Assembly (NCBI RefSeq): GCF_000277125.1
Contig: NC_016946.1
Coordinates: forward strand, 1,488,001-1,552,000
Reading direction: 5' to 3'
DNA: 64,000 bases
Source of the DNA: Mycobacterium intracellulare ATCC 13950
GTDB lineage: Bacteria > Actinomycetota > Actinomycetes > Mycobacteriales > Mycobacteriaceae
The notes beneath the pieces were generated by a model, which worked only from the letters and a program-made list of their open reading frames with translations, was not told the DNA's origin and ran no database searches. Numbering within the stretch: position 1 is the first letter of the stretch; the number at the start of each line of letters is the position of its first letter. A program made the translations under genes and the position numbers. Of this stretch, positions 1 to 7,628 are shown in pieces.

Positions 1-118
1 ACGTCGCGTCTTCGGTGAACAGGTGTGCCCAGGCGTGCCAGTCCTCGAGTACCGGCCCGGTCATGAAATACCGCCGGAACTCCCGCTCGACCTCTTCGAC
101 GTCCGCCGTGGTTTTCAT
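1..118 (-). CDS. SnoaL/NTF2-like protein, partial (runs off left edge)
   Basis: Only the first 39 codons lie in the window. The visible N-terminus MKTTADVEEVEREFRRYF followed by the pattern D26-W27-x-x-W30-A-x-L-F-T-E-D-A38 is the opening helix and strand of NTF2/SnoaL-fold proteins. That fold gives small cone-shaped hydratases, isomerases, decarboxylases or binding proteins, often acting on lipid or polycyclic intermediates. Its ATG overlaps the stop of the upstream SDR gene by four bases (ATGA), so it is the last visible member of a translationally coupled five-gene operon that begins with a P450. A role on the same substrate as that operon is inference; the specific reaction cannot be told from this fragment. 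Confidence 0.7.
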   Translation of the reverse strand, partial: MKTTADVEEVEREFRRYFMTGPVLEDWHAWAHLFTEDAT

Positions 119-1038
119 CCTCCGAGCCGCAGGCCCGTGTTTCGGGTGCCGAACACGTCGGTGGCCATGATGGCGCCGAGTTTTTGTGCATCCCAGCGCT
201 TTTCGCCATTCGAGACAGACGCGACGGGGTGCCAGCCCTTCAGGAGCTGGAGATGTTCGCCCATCGCACGGATCACTTGACCGCTGACGTGGCCGGCCTC
301 GGGGCTGGCCAGCCAGGCCACCACCGGCGACCCCAGTGAGGGGTCCTTGGGGTCGAACTCGTCCTCCGCGCGCTCGTCGGGCTCGATCGGAGCCTGCGCG
401 CCGGGCATGGAGGCCGACATCCGGGTGCGCCCACCCGGGCTGATCGCGTTGACGGTGGCGCCGATCGACGCCAACTCCAGGCTCAGTGTCTGGGTCAGAC
501 CGACGATTGCGGCCTTGGCCGCGCTGTAATTGGTCTGCCCGAAGTGGCCGTGCAGACCGGCGCCGGAGGTGGTGTTGATGATTCGGCCGTAGACCTTTCC
601 GCCGGATTCCTTCGATTCCGCGCGCCACTTGCGAGCGACCGCGCGGCTGGTGAGCCAGCTACCGCGAACGTGCACCCGCATCACCAGGTCGAAATCGTCG
701 GCGGTCATGTTCCAGATCGCCTTGTCGCGAACGATTCCTGCGTTGTTGACGACGATGTCCAGCCGCCCCAGCTGCGAGTAGGCACGCTCGACGGCGAGGT
801 CGACCTGCTCCTCGTCGCCGACATCGCTGAAGTCGGAAACAGCGGTACCACCGCGGCTTTCGATGATCGCCACCACCTCGTCGGCCACCTTGCCGGTGCC
901 CTCGCCGGACAGGCTGGTGCCGAGGTCGTTGACGATCACGGTGGCGCCGTGCTTGGCGAGTTCGAGAGCGTGGCCCCGGCCGATGCCGTGCCCCGCCCCG
1001 GTCACCAGGGCGACTTTGCCATCGAGCAGTCCGGTCAT
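115..1038 (-). CDS. Short-chain dehydrogenase/reductase (3-hydroxyacyl-CoA dehydrogenase type)
   Basis: 307 residues with a full classical SDR signature: nucleotide-binding TGAGHGIG at residues 13-20, NNAG at 98-101, active-site Ser158 region, Tyr171 and Lys175 (YSAAK). The N-terminus and the extra length resemble the dehydrogenase domain of peroxisomal multifunctional enzyme 2 (HSD17B4 family), which oxidises 3-hydroxyacyl-CoA in side-chain beta-oxidation. That fits its position after an enoyl-CoA hydratase and a DUF35 protein. Start and stop codons overlap both neighbours by four bases, indicating translational coupling. It probably uses NAD(P)+ in the cytoplasm on a hydroxylated CoA thioester or alcohol; the precise substrate is inferred from neighbours only. 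Confidence 0.88.
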   Translation of the reverse strand: MTGLLDGKVALVTGAGHGIGRGHALELAKHGATVIVNDLGTSLSGEGTGKVADEVVAIIESRGGTAVSDFSDVGDEEQVDLAVERAYSQLGRLDIVVNNAGIVRDKAIWNMTADDFDLVMRVHVRGSWLTSRAVARKWRAESKESGGKVYGRIINTTSGAGLHGHFGQTNYSAAKAAIVGLTQTLSLELASIGATVNAISPGGRTRMSASMPGAQAPIEPDERAEDEFDPKDPSLGSPVVAWLASPEAGHVSGQVIRAMGEHLQLLKGWHPVASVSNGEKRWDAQKLGAIMATDVFGTRNTGLRLGG

Positions 1039-1469
1039 GGGTTCTCCTCGCTAGGTGTGAAGACTGTCAGATAGGGGCTGTCGGGATCGGTGTCGTCGAC
1101 CGGGCGGAAGACGGCGGTAACCGGCATTCCGACCCGAAGGTCGTCGAAGTCCGCGCCTTCAATCGTCGTCATCAGCCGAGGGCCTTCGGTCAGTTCGACG
1201 AGCGCGGCGACATACGGCACTCGCTCCTTGAACGGCGCCAGATCATTCACGTAGACAGTCGAATACGTGTAAAGGGTTCCAGTTCCGCTGGCCTGTACGG
1301 GCGCAACGTCCTCGCTCCAGCAGAACGGGCAGAACGGGCGGGGGTAGTGATGGACCTTGCCGCACGCTGAGCATTCGGCGATCAACAATTGACCCTGCCT
1401 GGCGGCCTCCCAGTAGGGAGCGCTTGCCGCGTCGATGGTCGGAATGTCAGCGCGAGCCACCTTTACCAC
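1035..1469 (-). CDS. DUF35 OB-fold, zinc-ribbon protein (ChsH2/Ltp2-partner type)
   Basis: 144 residues with the two-part DUF35 layout: an N-terminal helix and rubredoxin-like zinc ribbon with Cys33, Cys36, Cys47 and Cys50 (two CxxC pairs), then an OB-fold that binds acyl-CoA. Proteins of this family partner with MaoC-like hydratases or with SCP-x/Ltp2 thiolase-like aldolases in steroid side-chain degradation. Here it overlaps the upstream enoyl-CoA hydratase by seven bases and the downstream SDR by four. No thiolase-like partner is encoded in this operon inside the window; one is found at 23.5-24.7 kb, so the partner is either that protein or lies beyond the left edge. Confidence 0.85.
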   Translation of the reverse strand: MVKVARADIPTIDAASAPYWEAARQGQLLIAECSACGKVHHYPRPFCPFCWSEDVAPVQASGTGTLYTYSTVYVNDLAPFKERVPYVAALVELTEGPRLMTTIEGADFDDLRVGMPVTAVFRPVDDTDPDSPYLTVFTPSEENP

Positions 1470-2266
1470 CCGGTGAACTCGGTCGGTCGTTTCTCCACGA
1501 ACGCCTGCACGCCCTCGGTGGAGTCGTGTGAATACGACTGGATCTCCTGTGCCATTGCCTCCGCGACGAATGCACCGGAGCGGTCGGTGTCGGGTGAGTC
1601 GTTGAGCAGCCGTTTGGTGAACGCGATCGCGGAGGTCGGCGCTCCGGCCAGCCGGCCGGCGAAGTCGGCGACCGTAGCGTCGAAGTCGGCGGCGCTGACC
1701 ACCCGGTTCACCAGACCCAGCGTGAATGCTTCGGTGGCTGAGAGCTTTTCGCCGAAGAACGCCATCTCCTTGGCTTTCTGCATGCCAATGCGGCGGGGCA
1801 GTAGATAACAGCCGCCGCCGTCGACAACCAGCCCACGCTTGACGAATGACTCTGCGAAGTAGGCGTTTTCGGTAGCGATCACCAGGTCGGAGGCGTACAC
1901 GACGTGGGCCCCTAGGCCCGTCGCCGCACCATGCACTGCGGCAATCACCGGTTTATTGCAGTCCAGCACGCTGGCCACCAGCTTCTGGGCGCCGTTCATG
2001 ATGCGCCGGGTAGGCTCCAGCACTCGCTTCTGGCCCCGCGCGCGCCGTTCGGCGAGCGATCCAACGTCGGCGCCGGAGCAGAAGTGCTTGCCGTTGGCCC
2101 GCAACACCACCACACGTACCTTCTCGTCGGCGTCGGCGGCGGCCAGTAGCGCGATGAGGGCATCGCGGTCGTCGGGACGTACCGCGTTGGCGGCTTCGGG
2201 CCGGTTCAGGGTGATCGTCAAGACGCCGTCCGCGATGTCGGACAAAACTGCTGCCTGCGTGTTCAT
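1463..2266 (-). CDS. Enoyl-CoA hydratase/isomerase (crotonase family)
   Basis: 267 residues of crotonase fold. The first oxyanion-hole segment is GKHFCSGADV at about residues 59-68. The second lies in the VHGAATGLGAHVV stretch around residue 113. The position that is a catalytic glutamate in classical hydratases is followed here by VVDGGGCYLLPRRIG, so an Asp stands at or near the acid/base site; this resembles the many actinobacterial EchA paralogues whose exact activity is unknown. It is the second gene of the coupled P450 operon and starts four bases inside the P450 gene. Hydration of an unsaturated acyl-CoA after P450 hydroxylation of the free compound is the likely role, but isomerase activity is possible. 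Confidence 0.88.
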   Translation of the reverse strand: MNTQAAVLSDIADGVLTITLNRPEAANAVRPDDRDALIALLAAADADEKVRVVVLRANGKHFCSGADVGSLAERRARGQKRVLEPTRRIMNGAQKLVASVLDCNKPVIAAVHGAATGLGAHVVYASDLVIATENAYFAESFVKRGLVVDGGGCYLLPRRIGMQKAKEMAFFGEKLSATEAFTLGLVNRVVSAADFDATVADFAGRLAGAPTSAIAFTKRLLNDSPDTDRSGAFVAEAMAQEIQSYSHDSTEGVQAFVEKRPTEFTGW

Positions 2267-3564
2267 GGTGTGTACGTGGCCTTCAGGTGTTTGATGCCGT
2301 TAACGAAGTTCGACCTCAGCATGACCGGTTCGCCCGCGGCGGTGATGTCAGGGTAGCGCGCGTAGAGCATCTGGAATGCCACGTTCAGCTCAAGCCGGGC
2401 CAGGTGCGCACCCAGGCAATAGTGCGGTCCCGGGCCGCCGAAAGCGATGTGGTTGTTGGGTTTCCGCGCGATGTCGAAGCGCTCCGGCTGGTCGAAGACC
2501 GCGGGGTCGCGGTTGGCGGCGGGATACCAGACCACAACTTTGTCGCCGGCGTTGAAGGTGTGGGTGACCTCGCCGTGGGCGTCGGTCAGCGTCACGCCGT
2601 CGCGGGTCACCGTACGGCGAAAGTGGATCACCGGGCTGGCGTATCGCAGGATCTCCTCGACCGCGGTGGACACCATGTCGTCGTAGTTCGCCAACAGTCG
2701 GTCGCGCTGCTCGGGGTGGGCGCTGAGAATGAGCAGCCCGTGGGTAAGTGCATTGCGGGTGGTCTCGTTGCCCGCGCCGATCAGCAGGATGAAGAACTTC
2801 GCCAGCTCCTGGGGTGTGAGGTTTTCTTCGTCGGAGTTGACCAGTTTGCTGATCACGTCGTCGCGGGGATGGGCGATGCGGTCCTCGGCGATGCCCTTGA
2901 GCAACTCGATGAGCTGCTCGCTGATCTCGGTGACCGCGGCTCCGATGCCCGCGACGGTCTGGTCGGGTACGTACTCGGGGTCCGAGGCGCCGAGCACGAT
3001 GTTGGTCGCCCGCAGGATGAACTGTTCGTGTTCGCGTGGAACGCCGAGCATGGTGTCGATAATGCGCAGCGGCAGCAGCGTGGCGAACGAAGAGACGAAG
3101 TCGCACTCACCCGTGCGCGGCATCTCCTCGAGGATCTCGGCGGTGGTCTCTTCGACCAGGCCACGCAGCTCGGAGAGTATGCGGGGGGTGAAGCCCCGCG
3201 AGACAATCTTGCGCAGCCGCATGTGTTCGGGATCGTCCATGTCGATGATGGAGCCGCGGTATTCGCGCATCTCGGCGGTCTGGTCGAAGATCTGCGTGCC
3301 CTGCCCGGAACTGAAGTCGCCGGGGCGGCGGCTGATGTCGACGACGTCGCGGTGGGCGCCGATCGCCCAGAACCCGCGGGGCCGCGGCGAGTCGGGTCGG
3401 TTGGTGCGGACGAACACCGGGCCGCCGGCCTCGCGAAGGCGCCGGTAGAGCTCGCTCCGTTCAGCCGGACGCTCCTGCCACCACCGCAGATCGATCAGTG
3501 GTGCGAACTGCTGCTCGTCGGTGTCGATCGCGCTCACAGCACCCGATTCTGGCACCCATGTCAC
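2263..3564 (-). CDS. Cytochrome P450
   Basis: 433 residues, first gene of a five-gene coupled operon. The I-helix oxygen-activation motif GAGNETT is at 263-269, the K-helix ExxR (EEILR) at 303-307, and the heme loop FGGPGPHYCLG has the thiolate Cys at 383. Such soluble bacterial P450s hydroxylate terpenoids, steroids or fatty acids with electrons from a ferredoxin. No ferredoxin lies next to it. The start is uncertain: the GTG used here begins GTG-ACA-TGG with no good ribosome site, and in-frame GTGs at 3555 and 3537 are alternatives. The first bases are nearly identical to those at the start of the aldehyde dehydrogenase near 9.1 kb, so this stretch may be promoter rather than coding. It is divergent from the Gfo/Idh gene. 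Confidence 0.92.
   Translation of the reverse strand: MTWVPESGAVSAIDTDEQQFAPLIDLRWWQERPAERSELYRRLREAGGPVFVRTNRPDSPRPRGFWAIGAHRDVVDISRRPGDFSSGQGTQIFDQTAEMREYRGSIIDMDDPEHMRLRKIVSRGFTPRILSELRGLVEETTAEILEEMPRTGECDFVSSFATLLPLRIIDTMLGVPREHEQFILRATNIVLGASDPEYVPDQTVAGIGAAVTEISEQLIELLKGIAEDRIAHPRDDVISKLVNSDEENLTPQELAKFFILLIGAGNETTRNALTHGLLILSAHPEQRDRLLANYDDMVSTAVEEILRYASPVIHFRRTVTRDGVTLTDAHGEVTHTFNAGDKVVVWYPAANRDPAVFDQPERFDIARKPNNHIAFGGPGPHYCLGAHLARLELNVAFQMLYARYPDITAAGEPVMLRSNFVNGIKHLKATYTP
3543..3563 (-). promoter_or_regulatory. Element shared with the aldehyde dehydrogenase start region
   Basis: On the minus strand this reads TGACATnGnTGCCAGAATCG plus one more G, matching the stretch at 9071-9091 at 19 of 21 positions. 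Weaker similarity continues upstream of both. In both genes it sits at the first ATG/GTG and just before a second plausible start. The two N-termini are not related beyond this point, so a shared promoter or operator element, perhaps with downstream true starts or leaderless transcripts, explains it better than protein homology. Confidence 0.45.
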
Positions 3565-3635
3565 TTATAGGCAATGCCGGGGTGCTAGATCAGATCGGGC
3601 AATGTCTCAATATTTGTTCGCTCGCGGCACGAGTT

Positions 3636-3654
3636 ATCTAACGTTAGTGTCACT
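3636..3654. promoter_or_regulatory. Putative operator ATCTAACGTTAGTGTCACT (site 1 of 2)
   Basis: Contains the perfect 10-bp palindrome CTAACGTTAG (3638-3647) followed by TGTCACT. The full 19 bases recur, inverted and with one mismatch, at 14805-14823. This copy lies 27 bases before the Gfo/Idh start and in the divergent region shared with the P450 operon; the other lies just before the MhpB-like gene. The size and symmetry suit a TetR- or GntR-type regulator. Which protein binds is not visible; the tandem TetR at 10.1 kb is one candidate because part of the shared block is asymmetric. Confidence 0.6.
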
Positions 3655-3680
3655 GCAAACGGAGGAACGGAGAAGAGCAC

Positions 3681-4763
3681 ATGACTTTACGGGTCGGCAT
3701 CATCGGCGTCGGGTGGGGCGCACGTGTGCAGGTGCCCGGTTTCCGGGCGGCGAAGGGCTTCGAGCCCGTCGCGCTCTGTGCGCGTACACCCGATCGGCTG
3801 GAGCGTGCGGCGGCCAAACTGGGCATCGAACAGACCTCCACCGATTGGCAGTCTTTCGTTACCCGCGACGACCTAGACGTCATCTCGGTCGCGACTCCCA
3901 CCGTGCTGCACCACGAAATGACGATCGCCGCACTGGCGGCGGGTAAGCCGGTGTTGTGCGAGAAGCCGCTGGCGGGCGACCTCGAAGCGGCCCGCCACAT
4001 GGTGCGTGCTGCGACCGATTCCAAGCTGCCCACCGCCTGCTGTTTCGAAAACCGGTGGAACCCGGACTGGTTGGCAGTCGCCGACAAGGTGCGCTCGGGC
4101 TTTCTCGGTTCGCAGTACCTCGCCCGGGTCAGTCGCAGCGCGTCGTATTGGCATCCGAGTCATCCACTGCAGGCACATTGGATGTACGACCGCGAGCAGG
4201 GCGGCGGCTATCTGGCCGGCATGCTGGTGCACGATCTGGACTTCCTGACCAGCCTGCTCGGCCGCCCGGTGTCGGTGTGCGCGGAGGTGCGCACCAGCGA
4301 TCCTGTCCGCGAACTGCCCGACGGGGGGACCCTACCGGTCACCGCCGATGACACCGCGGCACTGCTGATGCGTATGGAGTCGGGGGTGACCGTCATTTTG
4401 AGCCTCTCCGTTATGGGCGCCCACGCCGATCACTACCGCCTCGAATTGTTCGGCTCCGATGGCACCATCATCGGCGACGGCGACTTGCGTTCCGCGGCAT
4501 ACAGCCTCGGCGCCGCCACCGATGCGGGATTGAGTCCCCTGACGGTGGATGAACGCGAGCCCGCGCACCCCGAGCGGTTGCCCGGGGGCCTGGCGGGTCA
4601 CGCCAGCAGGGCTATGGCGCTGATGCTGCAGGACTGGCTGCCCGCGTTCGACGGTGGTCCCAGCGGCGCGGCTACCTTCGAGGACGGGCTGTTGTCGCTC
4701 GCGGTGATCGACGCCGCGCACCGCTCCGCCGAAGGCGGAGGGTGGGAGCAGGTGCAGGTTTGA
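3681..4763 (+). CDS. Gfo/Idh/MocA-family NAD(P)-dependent oxidoreductase
   Basis: 360 residues. The N-terminal Rossmann domain opens with the dinucleotide loop GVGWGA at residues 9-14, and the family's EKP motif (Glu94-Lys95-Pro96) follows. The C-terminal half is the alpha/beta substrate domain, with His at HDLDF after residue 185 as a candidate catalytic side chain. Members oxidise or reduce sugars, inositols, polyols and some steroid- or bile-acid-like substrates. The ATG follows GGAGGAACGGAG, a strong ribosome site. The gene is preceded by the CTAACGTTAG palindrome and divergent from the P450 operon; a cupin gene follows about 185 bases later on the same strand. The substrate is unknown. 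Confidence 0.85.
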   Translation: MTLRVGIIGVGWGARVQVPGFRAAKGFEPVALCARTPDRLERAAAKLGIEQTSTDWQSFVTRDDLDVISVATPTVLHHEMTIAALAAGKPVLCEKPLAGDLEAARHMVRAATDSKLPTACCFENRWNPDWLAVADKVRSGFLGSQYLARVSRSASYWHPSHPLQAHWMYDREQGGGYLAGMLVHDLDFLTSLLGRPVSVCAEVRTSDPVRELPDGGTLPVTADDTAALLMRMESGVTVILSLSVMGAHADHYRLELFGSDGTIIGDGDLRSAAYSLGAATDAGLSPLTVDEREPAHPERLPGGLAGHASRAMALMLQDWLPAFDGGPSGAATFEDGLLSLAVIDAAHRSAEGGGWEQVQV

Positions 4764-4947
4764 GATGTGCGACTAAAAATAGGCTTCACCTCGACGGTGG
4801 CGCGACCCGAATGAACTGCGTCAAGAGTGAACAACGGCGCGGCTTGCAACGTCGTGATCGCCTGCCGTTGGCTCCGACGATGTGATTGATCGTCAAGCGC
4901 AGAGGGCTGTAGTCGGGACGTAATCAGTAGCGGAAGGGAAGTGCCCA

Positions 4948-5451
4948 ATGAGAGGCGGACCGTCGATCAAGCATCTCGACGACGTACCGGCTGAGGAGAT
5001 GCTGCGTTATGAGTTCGCAGATGGCCGTACGGCGTCGATATGGGAGAAGTGGATTGAGCTGTCTCCCCGGTACTTCGCGTTCTGGAACAAGTGGGACCCG
5101 GGGGCCATCTCCTCGCAGCACGGTCACACCGGCGATCACAGCAATTTCATCCTGGCCGGCGAGATCCGCTGCGGCGACGTGGTCGCCCGCGCAGGCACGC
5201 ACATCATGCTTGAGTGGGGGGACGTATTCGGACCTTGGGAGGCCGGCCCGCAGGGGTGTGAACTGTATGGGTTCATCGCCGGTGAGGGACAACCGTTCGG
5301 CGGCGATACCGCCGCGTACGAGGCACTGCTCGAGGCGCGTGGCGCCCGGTCGGTACCGTTACCGATGCCAAAAAATCTACCGCCGTGGATACGTGCCAAA
5401 CTGGGTGCCTCATTCACCTCATCGATTACCAACTGGGTGGCGTCGACCTGA
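4948..5451 (+). CDS. Cupin-domain protein
   Basis: 167 residues forming one cupin barrel. The first cupin motif is visible as QHGHTGDHSNFILAGEI (histidines that could bind a metal, with the conserved G and E), and the second as a weaker G-x-H-I-M-L-E-W-G-D-V stretch. The protein is rich in Trp. Such small cupins act as isomerases, dioxygenases or small-molecule sensors. The ATG follows GGAAGGGAAG at the usual distance. It may be co-transcribed with the Gfo/Idh oxidoreductase although 184 bases separate them; nothing gene-like lies in that gap. No specific reaction can be assigned. Confidence 0.7.
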   Translation: MRGGPSIKHLDDVPAEEMLRYEFADGRTASIWEKWIELSPRYFAFWNKWDPGAISSQHGHTGDHSNFILAGEIRCGDVVARAGTHIMLEWGDVFGPWEAGPQGCELYGFIAGEGQPFGGDTAAYEALLEARGARSVPLPMPKNLPPWIRAKLGASFTSSITNWVAST

Positions 5452-5481
5452 GCCGCGCGGGTGTAGCGCCCGGTCGTCGGG

Positions 5482-6309
5482 TTAGTTGAGGGACGAGCCG
5501 GCATCAACCGTCACGTGCCGGCCGGTTATCGCTCGCGATTCGTCCGCCGCCAAGAATGCCACCGCGGCGGACGCATCCGTGTCAGCCCAGGTCGTAACAG
5601 GCCATGACATGGTGGAAAGCGACGCCGCGCCAACGCGATCAACGTCGAGCATGACGGGCCGATACAGCCGTCCGGCGTAGCCAGAGTCGTAGCCGTTCTC
5701 CGAACCGCTGGCGGTATTCACCCGAATACCAAGTGGCGCAAGCTGTTTAGCTAGCATCTGCACATACTGCGAAACCATCGACTGCGCGAGTTCATACGCC
5801 GCCCCGCCGGGTCCCTGCGGCCGATCGTGGAGAGGTCCTTGCGCCGACGATGAGGGACCAGAAGCGATAAGGGACGCGCCTTCGCTCAATCGTGGCATCG
5901 CGGCGCTGAAAGTGTTTACCACGCCGAGAAAGTCGACGTCGAACGTATCGATGAAGGCCGCGATCGGGGCTTCCGCCCGAGTTGGGGCGATGGCGGCGCT
6001 CGCGACGACGACGTCGAGCGCGCCGAGTTGCCGTACCGCGGTGTCGACTGCGATCTCCATTTCGGTTCGATCGCAGACATCGCAGCGGTACACCGCCGCT
6101 CGTCGGTCGAGCTTCTCGATCATGCAAGCGGTGCGGTCGAGGTCTTCGCTAGTGGCGAGCGGATAGTCACACGAAGGGATGTTGTCACACAGATCTACCA
6201 ACATGATGTCTGCGCCTTCGCGGGCCAAACGTAGCGCGTGGCTTCGACCCCGTCCTCTGGCTGCACCGGTCACGAGCGCCACCTTGCCTGCCAGACGTCT
6301 GCTGATCAT
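5482..6309 (-). CDS. Mycofactocin-type SDR with altered catalytic residues
   Basis: 275 residues from the ATG preceded by GGGAGGAG. The N-terminus TGAARGRGRSHALRLAREGA and the Cys-containing insertion after the second strand are typical of mycofactocin-coupled SDRs, which keep NAD tightly bound and pass electrons to the cofactor mycofactocin. Compared with the intact relative at 25.1 kb, the NAG motif has become SAA (about 104-106), the Ser region is changed, and the active-site Tyr172 is followed by Gln176 where Lys is expected (YELAQ). The protein is otherwise full length without frameshift. It may be catalytically weak, have changed chemistry, or serve as a binding protein. It precedes the alcohol dehydrogenase on the same strand but is separated by about 170 bases. 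Confidence 0.8.
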   Translation of the reverse strand: MISRRLAGKVALVTGAARGRGRSHALRLAREGADIMLVDLCDNIPSCDYPLATSEDLDRTACMIEKLDRRAAVYRCDVCDRTEMEIAVDTAVRQLGALDVVVASAAIAPTRAEAPIAAFIDTFDVDFLGVVNTFSAAMPRLSEGASLIASGPSSSAQGPLHDRPQGPGGAAYELAQSMVSQYVQMLAKQLAPLGIRVNTASGSENGYDSGYAGRLYRPVMLDVDRVGAASLSTMSWPVTTWADTDASAAVAFLAADESRAITGRHVTVDAGSSLN

Positions 6310-6478
6310 GTCGCTCCTCCCCAGAGCCATCCCGCGGTCGCGAGCGTCCCGGCAGTGTCCACGCACTTCAGCCGAGGAGATGACATCTCGCTTCCTTTCT
6401 CACGCTGCACTCGGTCGATGTGCCGCCAGATCGTCCGGTCACGTGCCCAGCGGACCTCGTATGTGAGACCGCATCGCC

Positions 6479-7612
6479 TCAGCCGAGTGATCCCTCGGCG
6501 GGCGGATAAATCAGTACGCCACGGATATTGGCGCCGGCGTGCATGTCGGCGTAGCCGTCGTTGACCTTCTCCAGGGGGTAGGTGCGGGTGACCATGGATT
6601 CGAGGTCCACCTGCCCGGCGCTGTACAACTCGAGGATCTTAGGGATGTCGGCACGGGGATTGCCCGAGCCGTAGAGGGTTCCGACAATCTGCTTCTCGGT
6701 CAGGGTGAGGTCCATCAGATTAGCCCGGATCTCCCGTTCCAGCATTGGGTGGATGTTGGTGACCACCAGCCGGCCACGCTTGGCCGTCATGGCCAGCGCC
6801 TGGCCGACCAGTTGGCCGTCACCGACTCCCATAGCACAGATGAACTTGTCTACGCCGCGGTTCCAGGTAGCTTCGGCAACAACGGCTTTCGCCTCGTTCC
6901 AGTCGGCCGCGGTATGAGTGGCTCCCATCTTGACCGCTTCGGCCCGTTTGTACTCCGAGGGGTCGATGACGGTGATGGTGCGGGCACCCGCGAGCCGCGC
7001 GCCCTGGACTGCCGCGGCGCCGATGCCACCGACCCCGGCGATGGCAACGGTGTCGCCCGGCCTGACGTTGGCGGCATAGACCGATGATCCCCAACCGGTG
7101 ATGAAGCCGCAGCCCAGAAGACAGGCCAGGTCGAGGCGATAGTGGTCCGGGATCTTCACGCAACTGGCCTCGTGCACCACGGTGTGGTGGGCAAACGAGC
7201 CGATACCGCAGGCCAGCGCGAGGTCGTCGCCACCGAGATGGTGGCGAGCGGTGCCGTCGTGAATCTGCATGCCCGAGTAGATCTTTGCGCCGAGGTCGCA
7301 CAGACTCTGGTGGCCCGTCGAGCACGACGGGCACCGTCCGCACGACGGGATGAAGCTGAACACCACGTGGTCGCCCGGCGACAGCCACGACACGTGCTCA
7401 CCGACGGCCTTGACCACGCCCGCGCCCTCGTGCCCGCCGATGCAGGGCAATCGGATCGGCATGTCGCCGGTGACGAGATGGTCGTCGGAGTGACACATGC
7501 CCGAAGCGTGTAGTTCGATCAGCACCTCGGTCGCCTTCGGCGCGTCGAGCTCGATGGACTCGATGGACCAGGGTGTGTTGCGTTCGAACAAGACCGCTGC
7601 TTGAGTCTGCAC
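6479..7612 (-). CDS. Zinc-dependent alcohol dehydrogenase (NDMA/mycofactocin-associated type)
   Basis: 377 residues from a GTG preceded by GGAAGGGA; an ATG 45 bases upstream would overlap the preceding gene and lacks such a site. Catalytic zinc ligands are seen in GMCHSDDH and GGHEGAG, the structural zinc lobe in CGRCPSCSTGHQSLC, and the NAD loop in GVGGIGAAAV. The sequence resembles actinobacterial enzymes assayed with N,N-dimethyl-4-nitrosoaniline (AdhD type), which depend on mycofactocin to recycle their bound NADH. It lies 16 bases after the aldehyde dehydrogenase, so the pair likely oxidises an alcohol to aldehyde and then to acid. Confidence 0.88.
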   Translation of the reverse strand: MQTQAAVLFERNTPWSIESIELDAPKATEVLIELHASGMCHSDDHLVTGDMPIRLPCIGGHEGAGVVKAVGEHVSWLSPGDHVVFSFIPSCGRCPSCSTGHQSLCDLGAKIYSGMQIHDGTARHHLGGDDLALACGIGSFAHHTVVHEASCVKIPDHYRLDLACLLGCGFITGWGSSVYAANVRPGDTVAIAGVGGIGAAAVQGARLAGARTITVIDPSEYKRAEAVKMGATHTAADWNEAKAVVAEATWNRGVDKFICAMGVGDGQLVGQALAMTAKRGRLVVTNIHPMLEREIRANLMDLTLTEKQIVGTLYGSGNPRADIPKILELYSAGQVDLESMVTRTYPLEKVNDGYADMHAGANIRGVLIYPPAEGSLG

Positions 7613-7628
7613 TGGAATCCCTTCCGGC

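Noticed and set aside
2287..3570. Long plus-strand frame antisense to the P450 gene
   Set aside because: High GC keeps opposite frames open; its composition is typical shadow sequence and the minus strand has complete P450 motifs.
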